Positions 17,021-25,845 of a DNA stretch of 41,387 bases are shown here, one piece after another. The notes below the pieces were generated by a model. The model did no database searches. It was not told where the DNA came from and saw only the letters and a program-made list of their open reading frames with translations. Positions within the stretch are counted from its first letter, which is position 1, and each line of letters starts with the position of its first letter. A program made the translations under genes and the position numbers. Origin of the DNA: Bacteroidales bacterium UBA5342 (GTDB taxonomy: Bacteria; Bacteroidota; Bacteroidia; Bacteroidales; UBA5342); contig DHQI01000120.1 in NCBI GenBank assembly GCA_002408065.1, forward strand, positions 22,199 to 63,585. Reading direction: 5' to 3'.

Positions 17021-17188
17021 AGTGTTAAGTCAAGTGTAAAATGATGTATAAGTCGCCATTATTTTTTGTTTTTTTACTAAGAGAGAAAAAGTAAGCATAG
17101 CCATAGCTATGTGAGTCTTTTTATCTCGAAGTAAAAACGAAAAAGAATAAGACTTGGTGCGTCAGTTTATGCTTGACTTGACACTAGG
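17018..17188. repeat. 171-bp near-perfect palindrome at the 5' end of the transporter gene
   Basis: The left arm begins CCTAGTGTTAAGTCAAG (17018-17034) and the right arm ends CTTGACTTGACACTAGG (17172-17188). Inner arms also pair (TTTTTACT with AGTAAAAA, CATAGC 17096-17101 with GCTATG 17106-17111), so the whole segment folds back around a centre near 17103. It looks like a MITE or fold-back element. Its right end supplies in-frame upstream start codons to the transporter gene. Confidence 0.7.
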
Positions 17189-17216
17189 TTTTGAAACGCT
17201 AAAAAAGAAACAGCCT

Positions 17217-19436
17217 ATGCAAGCCCTTTCCATCAATAAAAAACAGCTGCTGAATGCTATTTTAAATAGTTATTCTCAGATCTTTTTTTCCACCAATCGC
17301 ACCCTTTCGGTGTTGCTGATACTGGTCAGTTTCTTCGATGTTATCACCGGACTTTCCGGCTTGCTGGCAATCATTACAGGCCTGGCATTAGCCTATGTGA
17401 TGGAGATCGATAAAAGCAGTATCGAAAACGGTCTTTATGGTTTTAACAATCTCTTGGTGGGTTTAGGCTTAGGCTTGTTTTACGAGTTTTCATTACCATT
17501 AATGGTTATTGTTGTTTTTGCGTCTCTTCTCACGAGTTTTATTACTTTTGGTATTCAGGGTATTTTGCTTAAATATAAATTGCCCTACCTCAGTATTCCT
17601 TTTTTGATAGCTCTGTGGATCACGCTGGTAGCTACAGGTTCTTTTTCAGCTTTAGGGCTTAGTGCCAAAGGCATTTATACTTACAATGAAGTATTTGCGA
17701 TAGGTGGTATCAAGTTGGTTAATCTTTACAACACAATAGATAATGCCATTCCGCAAGTTATTTCCACTTATTTCAAATCGCTGGGAGCCATATTTTTTCA
17801 ATATAATGTCATAGCAGGAGTAGTTATTAGTATAGGATTGCTAATATATTCACGCATAATGTTTTCACTTTCACTCATTGGGTATTTCTTTGCTGTTTTA
17901 ATTTATAAATTCTTCGGTATCGACATCAACACCCTCAGCTATAGCTATATTGGATTTAACTACATACTATCATCCATTGCAATTGGAGGCTATTTCTTAC
18001 AGCCTTCACGCTACACTTATCTGGCAGCCTTATTGGTGATACCTATAGTTATTTTGCTTTCGTTCAGCGCAGAAGTCATTTTAGGGACGTATTATTTACC
18101 AGCCTACTCTTTGCCTTTCAATATGATTGTGCTTTTGTTTATCTACACTTTACGTTTCCGTACTAACCGTCCTAAGCACCTCCATGAGATCATTGTACAA
18201 CAGGAAACACCAGAAAAAAACGTCTATTTACTCAAGAATTATGTTAACCGGATGCGGGCTTATGGTATTATGAATATTTCTTTACCGGTAATGGGTGAGT
18301 GGAATATTAATCAAGGACATAGTGGCAAAATAACGCATAAAGGCGACTGGCGTCATGCCTTCGATTTTGTTATTATCGGTAATGATGGAAAAGAGTTCCA
18401 AAACGAGGGCTACGTCTGCGAAGATTACTATTGTTATGACAAAAGTGTACTGGCTGCTGCTGACGGATATGTGGTGGAAATAAATAAGGGCATCAAAGAA
18501 AACCTCATAGGCGATATGGATATTAATCATAATTGGGGAAACTCTATTGTGATACAGCACATTTTGGGACTATGTACACAAGTGAGTCATTTGCAGAGCA
18601 ACAGCATCAATGTTAAGGTGGGAGATTTTGTGCAAAAAGGACAGGTAATAGCTAAAGTAGGTAACTCCGGACGCTCCCCCTACCCTCACCTTCACTTTCA
18701 GGTACAATCGGCACCTCATATTGGAGCCACTACACTCGATTATCCTTTGTGTAATTATCTGAGCAGAGAAAAAACACACGTACGCTATCACGCTCATGGC
18801 ATTCCACAAACAAATGAAAAGATTTCCAACGTTGTTTCTACACCTATCATTGCTAATGCCTTTAACTTTTTGCCGGGACAACGCTATACATTTCAGCTTG
18901 ATTTTGAAGATAATGACTGTAAAGAATTTTGTCATTTAGATAAAGAATATAGCTTTGTGGTTCATAGCGACATTTATAAAAACACCTATTTTCTTTGCGA
19001 GAAAACACAAGCCAAAGCGTGGTTTTTCAGTGATGGACAAGTATTTTATTTTTCAAATTATCAAGGGAATAAAAACAGTTTTCTCTACTATTTTATGTTA
19101 GCTCTATTTAAGGTTGAGCTTGGTTTTTCGGATGAAATAGTGATCAAAGATCAGGTACCTCCACACTTTTTATACAGCAAAAGAAAATTGTTTTTTCAAG
19201 ATTTTATTGCCCCTTTTCATCATTATCTCAACGCCACTTTTAAACTAGAATTTGTATCTATAGATGATGAAATGGCTCCCGAAGAAGTGCGGATGAAATC
19301 TCAGATTCTTGCTTCGAATAACATGCACACCGACAAATTACTAAAACACGATATCAAACTAACAGACAAAGGCATAGATTACATTCAACTCAAATCAGAA
19401 AAAGGTAGTTTTATGGCCACACATATAGGTTCATAA
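17217..19436 (+). CDS. Urea-transporter-type membrane protein fused to an M23 peptidase
   Basis: A 739-residue fusion. Residues about 10-320 are a urea-transporter (UT) channel with repeated hydrophobic helices and the UT-like stretch IENGLYGFNNLLVGLGLGLF. Residues about 345-520 are an M23/LytM metallopeptidase: RHAFDFVI (His380, Asp383, spaced one shorter than the usual HxxxD), DGYVVEINKG, GNSGRSPYPHLHFQV with His491 and His493. About 220 further C-terminal residues are unassigned. M23 enzymes cut peptidoglycan or proteins outside the cytoplasm, so the tail should face the periplasm. The ATG at 17217 is preferred; starts at 17154 or 17169 are encoded by the palindrome arm. Its neighbours are outer-membrane and TPR genes, implying an envelope role. 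Confidence 0.8.
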   Translation: MQALSINKKQLLNAILNSYSQIFFSTNRTLSVLLILVSFFDVITGLSGLLAIITGLALAYVMEIDKSSIENGLYGFNNLLVGLGLGLFYEFSLPLMVIVVFASLLTSFITFGIQGILLKYKLPYLSIPFLIALWITLVATGSFSALGLSAKGIYTYNEVFAIGGIKLVNLYNTIDNAIPQVISTYFKSLGAIFFQYNVIAGVVISIGLLIYSRIMFSLSLIGYFFAVLIYKFFGIDINTLSYSYIGFNYILSSIAIGGYFLQPSRYTYLAALLVIPIVILLSFSAEVILGTYYLPAYSLPFNMIVLLFIYTLRFRTNRPKHLHEIIVQQETPEKNVYLLKNYVNRMRAYGIMNISLPVMGEWNINQGHSGKITHKGDWRHAFDFVIIGNDGKEFQNEGYVCEDYYCYDKSVLAAADGYVVEINKGIKENLIGDMDINHNWGNSIVIQHILGLCTQVSHLQSNSINVKVGDFVQKGQVIAKVGNSGRSPYPHLHFQVQSAPHIGATTLDYPLCNYLSREKTHVRYHAHGIPQTNEKISNVVSTPIIANAFNFLPGQRYTFQLDFEDNDCKEFCHLDKEYSFVVHSDIYKNTYFLCEKTQAKAWFFSDGQVFYFSNYQGNKNSFLYYFMLALFKVELGFSDEIVIKDQVPPHFLYSKRKLFFQDFIAPFHHYLNATFKLEFVSIDDEMAPEEVRMKSQILASNNMHTDKLLKHDIKLTDKGIDYIQLKSEKGSFMATHIGS

Positions 19437-19488
19437 GAAAAAGAAAAACTATTTAATTAAAAAAAATCATCAGCCATTAAATCATCAG

Positions 19489-20856
19489 ATGAAAATTTAC
19501 TTTTTACTAATACTCCTCTTGTTTACTTGCTTTTCGGCCAGCAGCGCTACTGAGCTGATGCGCTACGACTATAGTACTGATACGATGAGCTACCGCCTTT
19601 ACAGAGAAAACAAATGGGAAGCTCTGTATCAAGAAGTAAACAAGGCACAAAAACAAGAAATCAGTTTTTATTTTTTAGAGTTGCGTGGCGCCTTTGCTGC
19701 CTACTATACTAAGCGTTACACCGAGGCTGTCAAATATTTTCGTCAGGCTGAAAAGCGTAAAAGCGGGGACTATGTGGTACGCGAATATCACTACCTTGCT
19801 GCCCGATGGGCAGAAATGGAATTAGAAAAACACCGTAGCTACGAACTGCTGGACGATAGCATAAAAAATAAATACCCTACTCCCGAATGTGAAAAAATAG
19901 AAATGATTTCCTTGAGTAGCGGCTACAATAGCAACTCCGACTGGGAGAAGTTAGACAATACTTCTTTTGATGGTGACTTAAACATATATGGCGAACGCAT
20001 ACGCCTTAAAAACCTTAACTTCCAGGAGATATACCTTTCTCACCACTTAACTCCTGCGATACGTTTATCTCAGTCTTTTCAATATCTTACTTTACATAAA
20101 AAACAAGATTTTTATTATATTGATTACAGTAATCTCAGTCAAATAGATAAAAGTTTTGACATACAAACCACACAGTGGCAATATTTTGCAAATGCTACAT
20201 TTAATCTAAATGACAAATTATTTATCAATCCTGCATTTAGCCATATACACTATAATGCCGATAATGTTCGTTCTAATTATGATAGTCTAACATACCAATA
20301 CACATTTTCTGATATGGAAATAATTGGCAATCAGAGTCTTTTTGCCTTAACCATGACATATAAGCAGAACAAAATGTCCCTTTCTATTCTCTCCAACTAT
20401 CTGGTTTCTGACCGTTTTAACCGCTATCAGGGAGGTATAGAGACGCATTATTTTCTTAACAGAAGCCATAAACAGTACATTGGTGCAGCTTGGTACATTC
20501 ATAATATCAGTACTCCCGACAGAGTTAAAAATTGGCAAAACGTATGGCGTGTAAAAATGGGCTTTCAACTAAATAACAACATTTGGCTGGAGTTTAATCA
20601 CAGTCAGGGAAGTCATCAGCGTTTGGCGCTCAACAATGGTCAAATCGTTTTTAACTCACTGGAAAATATCAAAATGCGTTCAGGAGCAGACCTATCGATT
20701 CCTTTTTGGCAAGATCAACTATGGCTAAGCTTTTATTACAGGTATGTAAAATACACTTCAAATTATGTGTATGCCGATTCGGAAACAAACTTTTATGAAA
20801 ATGAATTTTCACACTTTAACCATTCAATATCAGGAGGATTAACATGGTACTTTTAA
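19489..20856 (+). CDS. Outer-membrane beta-barrel protein with N-terminal TPR-like helices
   Basis: A 455-residue protein with a signal peptide (ending FSASSATE). Residues about 35-130 are helical and TPR-like (ELRGAFAAYYTKRYTEAVKYFRQAEKRK). From about residue 150 the sequence alternates polar and aromatic residues in strands (FQEIYLSHHLTP, WQYFANATFNLND, LWLSFYYRYVKY) and ends in GGLTWYF with the terminal aromatic typical of outer-membrane barrels. It lies 52 bp after the UT-M23 gene and overlaps the next TPR gene by 13 bp, so the three are probably translated together. It may be the outer-membrane exit or docking element of the cluster; no exact family recognised. Confidence 0.75.
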   Translation: MKIYFLLILLLFTCFSASSATELMRYDYSTDTMSYRLYRENKWEALYQEVNKAQKQEISFYFLELRGAFAAYYTKRYTEAVKYFRQAEKRKSGDYVVREYHYLAARWAEMELEKHRSYELLDDSIKNKYPTPECEKIEMISLSSGYNSNSDWEKLDNTSFDGDLNIYGERIRLKNLNFQEIYLSHHLTPAIRLSQSFQYLTLHKKQDFYYIDYSNLSQIDKSFDIQTTQWQYFANATFNLNDKLFINPAFSHIHYNADNVRSNYDSLTYQYTFSDMEIIGNQSLFALTMTYKQNKMSLSILSNYLVSDRFNRYQGGIETHYFLNRSHKQYIGAAWYIHNISTPDRVKNWQNVWRVKMGFQLNNNIWLEFNHSQGSHQRLALNNGQIVFNSLENIKMRSGADLSIPFWQDQLWLSFYYRYVKYTSNYVYADSETNFYENEFSHFNHSISGGLTWYF

Positions 20857-21455
20857 AGAAATATGTCACCTTATTAATGTGTATGAGCACTTTTATGTTA
20901 AGTGCACAGGAGAATCTTAACAAAGCTTTTGCTGAAAGTTTTAACTATGAACAATCCGGACAGTACATTAACGCTGCTCAGGTTTTAGAATCAAGCTATC
21001 TGTCTGACAACTACGAAATAAATCTGCGTTTGGGCTGGCTGCATTATAAGGCTGGTCAATACAGAACATCGGATAAATATTATAGCATAGCCTGTACCTT
21101 GATGCCTTATTCGGTGGAAGCCAAACTGGGCGCCACCCTTCCTAAAGCCGAACTCACGATGTGGGACGAAGTATTAAATCTTTATAAAGAAATACTGTTG
21201 ATCGATAGTAAAAACAATATTGCACTTTACAATGCCGGTTTAATCTATTATAACCGCAAAGCATACAGCGATGCAATGCCATTATTTTATGACTTACATA
21301 ACCTTTACCCTACCGACTATAGCGCTATGCTTATGTACGGCTGGGCAGCTCTACAGATGGGTAAATCACGGGAAGCTAAAGTGGTTTTCAAAAAACTGTT
21401 ATTGCTCTATCCGGGCGACGCTTCAGGACTCGAAGCTATGGAGTTGCTGGAGTAA
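20844..21455 (+). CDS. Periplasmic tetratricopeptide-repeat protein
   Basis: A 203-residue protein. A signal peptide (ending STFMLSAQE) is followed by about four TPR units, clearest in NYEINLRLGWLHYKAGQYRTSDKYYSIAC, NIALYNAGLIYYNRKAYSDAMPLF and YSAMLMYGWAALQMGKSREAKVVFKKL. TPRs are protein-docking scaffolds. The ATG lies inside the end of the preceding barrel gene (13-bp overlap, different frame), a sign of translational coupling and joint function. Its stop codon TAA overlaps the start of an octamer repeat array. It is the last gene of the cluster before a convergent smpB. Confidence 0.8.
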   Translation: MVLLKKYVTLLMCMSTFMLSAQENLNKAFAESFNYEQSGQYINAAQVLESSYLSDNYEINLRLGWLHYKAGQYRTSDKYYSIACTLMPYSVEAKLGATLPKAELTMWDEVLNLYKEILLIDSKNNIALYNAGLIYYNRKAYSDAMPLFYDLHNLYPTDYSAMLMYGWAALQMGKSREAKVVFKKLLLLYPGDASGLEAMELLE

Positions 21456-21517
21456 TGAGTGAATGAGTGAATGAGTGAATGAGTGAATGAGTGAATGAGT
21501 GAATGAGTGAATGAGTG
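21454..21517. repeat. Tandem octamer array, AATGAGTG x 8
   Basis: Eight exact copies of AATGAGTG, beginning within the stop codon of the TPR gene and ending 18 bp before the smpB stop. The unit is not a multiple of three, so it could not extend a frame neatly. It is a candidate slipped-strand VNTR. Confidence 0.9.
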
Positions 21518-21535
21518 GGTTAAAACTTAAATCCC

Positions 21536-21994
21536 TTACATCATCTTCTTTCTATCCATCTGGCGTTTATCATCTTTTTCGCGAAGGCTCTGACGCTTAT
21601 CATATTGCTTTTTACCTTTGGCTAATGCTATCTGCAATTTAGCAAAACCTTTCTCGCTAATAAACATACGTGTAGGTACTATAGCCAAACCGGTCTCTTT
21701 TACTTTACGTTCTATTTTTTTGAGTTCTTTGCGCTGTAATAGCAACTTGCGCTCACGACGTTCGGCGTGGTTATTATAGGTGCCATCTTTATATTCCGAG
21801 ATGTTCATATTCTTGATCCACAACTCACCATTTACAAAATAACAATAAGCATCCACCAGGCTAGCTTTACCCATACGGATAGATTTTATCTCGGTTCCGG
21901 CCAGTACAATGCCTGCAGTAAACTTCTCAAGCAGTTCGTAGTCAAAAGAAGCCCGTTTGTTACGTATATTTATATTATTGGATATCTTACTCAT
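21536..21994 (-). CDS. smpB: SsrA-binding protein SmpB
   Basis: A 152-residue protein starting MSKISNNINIRNKRASF. It shows the SmpB order: FDYELLEKFTAGIVLAGTEIKSIR (residues about 16-40), KASLVDAYCYFVNGELWIKNMNI, NHAERRERKLLL, then KETGLAIVPTRMFISEKGFAKLQIALAKGKKQYDKR and a basic tail DDKRQMDRKKMM that folds in the ribosome. It binds tmRNA and releases stalled ribosomes by trans-translation. The ATG at 21994 is chosen on family length; longer in-frame extension upstream is not conserved-looking. A purine-rich AAGGGAAG lies just upstream. It faces the TPR gene across the octamer array. No ssrA gene was seen here. Confidence 0.95.
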   Translation of the reverse strand: MSKISNNINIRNKRASFDYELLEKFTAGIVLAGTEIKSIRMGKASLVDAYCYFVNGELWIKNMNISEYKDGTYNNHAERRERKLLLQRKELKKIERKVKETGLAIVPTRMFISEKGFAKLQIALAKGKKQYDKRQSLREKDDKRQMDRKKMM

Positions 21995-22152
21995 ATATTT
22001 CTTCCCTTCTAATCCTTTGGTGACAATGCAATACCAATGCGTTATTTTTCGCAAAATAAGCCCTTTCTGTGGCAAAATGCAAATAATGATGAGGATTACA
22101 CCATAATTCATCATCCTGCTGATACGGACATCGCCATTCCCCTATATAATGC

Positions 22153-22183
22153 AAAAGCCCCCACTCTCTCCAGAGCAGGGGCC
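22153..22183 (-). terminator. Terminator of the PiT phosphate transporter gene
   Basis: On the minus strand GGCCCC and GGGGGC form a stem with an inner CTCT/AGAG pair, followed by TTTT. It is 70 bp past the stop of the gene at 22253. Confidence 0.7.
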
Positions 22184-22252
22184 AAACAAAAACAAAACCT
22201 TTAAAAACTTTTATATTGTTATAATCGTATTAAAGATTTTTCAAACAAATCT

Positions 22253-24526
22253 TTACAATGCAACTTGTGCTTTATCAGCATCACGCTGGAATTTCACCAA
22301 GTTCATCACTTGCATCAGTACATTCTTAGTTTCTTGCAAATAATTCAGATAAAGCAAAGTTGCTTTAGTACTCATCGCATTTTCCTTCATGGCTTTCACC
22401 TGTATCTTAGTGCTACTCTTTATTAGCTTAAGCGCTTCTTTTTGCAAGCTGGATATTGTTGTAATATCTTCAAAATTACGCGCCTCAAGCATCGCTATAG
22501 CTTTAATCATAAATTCATTATTCATAGCTCCTACATTAGACAAATTTTGCTTTTGCTCATCAGTCAGTGGGTTATGATTGTTAGCCACGTGTCTGAATCC
22601 GGCAGAGGTGATATAATCTACAGAGTGAGCTGCTCCACGTAAGTAGTCTAAAGTTTGCACGTGGTACAAGCCGGCTTCCAGCATTTGGTCTTCCAGTGTT
22701 TTGGCAGACTTGTACATATCATTTTTCAAGACTTTTGCTTTATCACATTGTTCTACCGTTTTTGTGGCTAATTTAGAGAGCTTACGATGATCTTCATCCA
22801 ATAAGGCTTTGGTCATATCAACATAAGACACCCGTACTTTTTCAAGATTCTTACGAATTCTACGTTTGTAACGTTCTATCTCTGTCAGTGTAGCATCTTC
22901 TACCTCTTCGATGTCAATATCTTCAACAGGTTTCTTTTTGCGTAATAAGCTAAACATAGCGAAAGCAAACAAAATAAGAACAGCTACAAGTCCTCCCCAG
23001 TTGATAAGGTTAGCAAAAATGAATGATACCGTCATGGCAATAAGAGCAGTCAGGAACCAACCACCAATTACAGAGAATACACCGGTAATACGGAATACCG
23101 CACTTTCACGTCCCCAAGCTCTATCGGCCAAAGAGGTACCCATAGCTACCATAAAGGTGACATAAGTGGTAGAAAGTGGCAACTTCAATGAGGTGGCAAA
23201 TGAAATCAGAATACTGGCTACAATAAGGTTAACCGAAGCACGGATCAAATCGAATGCCGGTGGCTCTTCCATCTGTGCTATCTTCTTGTCGTATTCTGTG
23301 GTGTCAAACTGCTTGGCGATATTATTCTTAAGAGCAAGCGGTGTCAATTTACCTACAGACTGACTGGTGTTGTGAGCAAAACGCACAATACCACGGGCAA
23401 TACCAGACGAACCAAAACGCTCATCTCCCTCCCCCTGGCGGGAAAGATCAATACCTGTCTCGATCACACGGCGTGCTTTTTTCGAAAACCAAAGGGTCAA
23501 TACCATAACCAAACCTGCTAATATCAGCAATAGTTCGTTGGTTGGTACTTTACCGGCTAAGGCATCCATTCCCATATGAGGATCAAGACCTCCGGCTTTA
23601 AACATTTCAAAAGAATTAAGCGCTGCAATAGGCACACCAATAAAGTTAACCAAATCGTTACCGGCAAAAGCCATTGCCAAAGCAAAAGTACCTACAAGTA
23701 CTACTACTTTCAGAATGTTAACACGGAACAACCATACCAAAAGTTGGGTGATCAATGTCCATACAACAAATAAAGCCCCTACAATTTCCAAGGCATATAC
23801 TTGAACCCATTTTTTCAATTCAAGGTCTTCTTCTAAGATTGCCCCTTTCACCATTTGGCCAGCTTCTACAATAACATTCCCTGCCCAAGGTGTACCTTTA
23901 ATACCTTTGATCAGCATAAAATAAGTAATAGCCGTAATAGCCAAACCACCATAGATAGCGCCGAAATATTTGATACGGGCATTGAAATTAAAAGAGAAAA
24001 GATAACGAACAATCCATTGAATAAGTGCTCCGGCAGTAAACGATACCACTACCGAAAGAAGGATACCACTAATAATCGCCAAGGCTTTAGATGAGTTGAT
24101 GTATTCAGCCATCGACAGCGCATTAGGATCGTTAGCTACTTTTATAACTGCCATTGCAATAGCTCCCCCTAAGATTTCGAACACGATAGATACCGTGGTA
24201 GAAGTCGGGAAGCCAAGGCGGTTAAAACCATCCAAGAGTATAATATCCGTCAGCATTACTCCCATATAGATGATCATGACATCGTAAAAAGTAAAAAACT
24301 GCGGATTGAAAATACCCTTACGAGCCACCTCCATCATACCGCTGGAGAATGTAGAGCCGACAAATACACCGGCTGCGGCAATAATCATAATCACCGTGTG
24401 ACGGGCTACCTTGGCGCCAATAGCGGAGTTAAGGAAGTTCACTGCATCATTACTTACCCCTACTACCAAGTCGGAGATGGCTAAGATGAACAGAATGATG
24501 ACAAAAATCAAATACGTTGTTTCCAT
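22253..24526 (-). CDS. PiT-family inorganic phosphate transporter with PhoU-like C-terminal domain
   Basis: A 757-residue membrane protein. Both PiT repeats are visible: GVSNDAVNFLNSAIGAK near residue 24 and AFAGNDLVNFIGVPIAAL near residue 288, with multiple hydrophobic helices and a second set ending near residue 525 (LPLSTTYVTFMVAMGTSLAD). PiT carriers take up phosphate with a cation. Residues about 555-757 are a soluble all-helical domain resembling PhoU, which probably gates the carrier. It is 55 bp downstream of a porin gene and both follow a Pho-box-type array at 25620-25677, so induction in low phosphate is likely. Confidence 0.88.
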   Translation of the reverse strand: METTYLIFVIILFILAISDLVVGVSNDAVNFLNSAIGAKVARHTVIMIIAAAGVFVGSTFSSGMMEVARKGIFNPQFFTFYDVMIIYMGVMLTDIILLDGFNRLGFPTSTTVSIVFEILGGAIAMAVIKVANDPNALSMAEYINSSKALAIISGILLSVVVSFTAGALIQWIVRYLFSFNFNARIKYFGAIYGGLAITAITYFMLIKGIKGTPWAGNVIVEAGQMVKGAILEEDLELKKWVQVYALEIVGALFVVWTLITQLLVWLFRVNILKVVVLVGTFALAMAFAGNDLVNFIGVPIAALNSFEMFKAGGLDPHMGMDALAGKVPTNELLLILAGLVMVLTLWFSKKARRVIETGIDLSRQGEGDERFGSSGIARGIVRFAHNTSQSVGKLTPLALKNNIAKQFDTTEYDKKIAQMEEPPAFDLIRASVNLIVASILISFATSLKLPLSTTYVTFMVAMGTSLADRAWGRESAVFRITGVFSVIGGWFLTALIAMTVSFIFANLINWGGLVAVLILFAFAMFSLLRKKKPVEDIDIEEVEDATLTEIERYKRRIRKNLEKVRVSYVDMTKALLDEDHRKLSKLATKTVEQCDKAKVLKNDMYKSAKTLEDQMLEAGLYHVQTLDYLRGAAHSVDYITSAGFRHVANNHNPLTDEQKQNLSNVGAMNNEFMIKAIAMLEARNFEDITTISSLQKEALKLIKSSTKIQVKAMKENAMSTKATLLYLNYLQETKNVLMQVMNLVKFQRDADKAQVAL

Positions 24527-24581
24527 TTGTTTGTTAAAGTTAGATTGTCAAATTTGTTTTATTATTTAAAAATTTTCTTTC

Positions 24582-25574
24582 TTAGAATTTATATTCAAAG
24601 TTTAGGTAGAAAAAACCACCATCTTCCTGACTTGAATCCGTATAGTTGATATAACGGAAGTTAGGAGACACTTTTACACCTTTCACGACATTATACTCAA
24701 AACCTGCTATTGCAACATTTTCACTACTTAGCGCCTCTTCGGCCATCAACATATCATAACGGGCAAAAGCCTGCATTTGCTTTGCAAGTGCTACTGAACC
24801 ATAAACAGAAAAAATATCACGGTTATCGTCCGTTACAAACTTATAATTATTCAAAATATCGTACTCTACACCTACGCGAAACTTTTCCTGCTCATAGCCA
24901 ACAAAGAGAGCCAACATATCCTGATTGTCACTTAGCGTTCCGGCTACCGGTTCCGGAGCGTAAAAATAATCATAATATGCTCTAAATGTCAAACCATCCA
25001 AAGGTTTAATTTCAGCACCATAACCCATTCGGTATTTCCCCTCAGTATCCTGCTGACTCTTAGCGCCTTCTCCATTAGAAATTGTTACATCGGCACTCAT
25101 CCAATCTGCAATCTCATATTTTATGTAAAGACCGGCATCCACACTATTATTAAATTTATACTCATCCATAGCAGATTTGTATAAATAGCGGTAGCCCCAG
25201 TTATTTTCCTGAGTCTTAAACTGCTTCATCCCTATTATTCCAAAAACAGCATTCAGCCTGTCATCTTTATAGGCAATATAAGCATTTCGAATATAAGCCA
25301 CTTCTGTCAATTTACCAGATCCCGGGTCAGCCATATCCACAATGACTTTAGAAGACCAATTGGGTGCAAACTGGTACTGGTATCCCATAACACCACGCGA
25401 GAGTTCAAAACCTGAGTCATCGGTATAGATATCATCATCGCCAAAGCCTTGATGCCAATTAGTAAATACTTTGAAAACGGTTTTACCGGAAGGTTTAAAC
25501 GCTTCTTTTTCCTCTTGAGCGCTTAGCGATAAGGTTACTAACGCAGCAACCATAATCGTTAGAATTTTATTCAT
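24582..25574 (-). CDS. Outer-membrane porin, OprO/OprP-like
   Basis: A 330-residue protein with a signal peptide (ending LSLSAQ) and a beta-barrel of alternating aromatic strands (GVMGYQYQFAPNWSSKVIVD, AYIRNAYIAYKDDRLNAVFG, GAEIKPLDGLTFRAYYDYFY), ending in FYLNFEYKF. The pattern fits phosphate-selective porins of the OprO/OprP group, though selectivity residues cannot be verified here. It is the first gene of a two-gene unit with the PiT transporter, which supports a role in phosphate entry. The Pho-type repeats lie 46-103 bp before its start. Confidence 0.78.
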   Translation of the reverse strand: MNKILTIMVAALVTLSLSAQEEKEAFKPSGKTVFKVFTNWHQGFGDDDIYTDDSGFELSRGVMGYQYQFAPNWSSKVIVDMADPGSGKLTEVAYIRNAYIAYKDDRLNAVFGIIGMKQFKTQENNWGYRYLYKSAMDEYKFNNSVDAGLYIKYEIADWMSADVTISNGEGAKSQQDTEGKYRMGYGAEIKPLDGLTFRAYYDYFYAPEPVAGTLSDNQDMLALFVGYEQEKFRVGVEYDILNNYKFVTDDNRDIFSVYGSVALAKQMQAFARYDMLMAEEALSSENVAIAGFEYNVVKGVKVSPNFRYINYTDSSQEDGGFFYLNFEYKF

Positions 25575-25619
25575 TTTTACATGTTTATTTTAAGACGCTG
25601 CAAAAAAAAGAAGCTCATA

Positions 25620-25677
25620 TTACAAAGCTGTTACAAACAATGTTTTTATTACATTTATTTTACATTAAGATTACATT
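25620..25677 (-). promoter_or_regulatory. Pho-box-type direct repeat array upstream of porin-PiT
   Basis: TTACATT at 25649, 25660 and 25671 is spaced exactly 11 bp (read here on the plus strand), with a further TTACAAA pair at 25620 and 25631, also 11 bp apart. Seven-bp repeats at 11-bp period are the PhoB-box geometry. The likely reader is the PhoB-like protein at 36602. Confidence 0.72.
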
Positions 25678-25780
25678 CAATACTATACGACATTCTATGC
25701 TGGGCTTGTTCCAATATTTTACCTACTTTTGAATTTATATCATTTCAGAGCAATCTGAAGCGGTTTATTTTAAGACAAAA

Positions 25781-25813
25781 ATGCCCCATTAAGTAAGAGA
25801 ACTTATGGGGCAT
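25781..25813. terminator. Terminator after the DUF6588-like gene
   Basis: TGCCCCAT and ATGGGGCA form a strong stem with AAGT/ACTT inside. Read on the minus strand it runs into TTTTTGTC, which suits the gene at 25846; T residues are also present on the other side. Confidence 0.8.
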
Positions 25814-25845
25814 TTTATCTTATTCCATAATGGCTAAAACTCTAT

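Noticed and set aside
21454..21517. CRISPR-like array
   Set aside because: The units are 8 bp and touch each other; there are no spacers and no cas genes.
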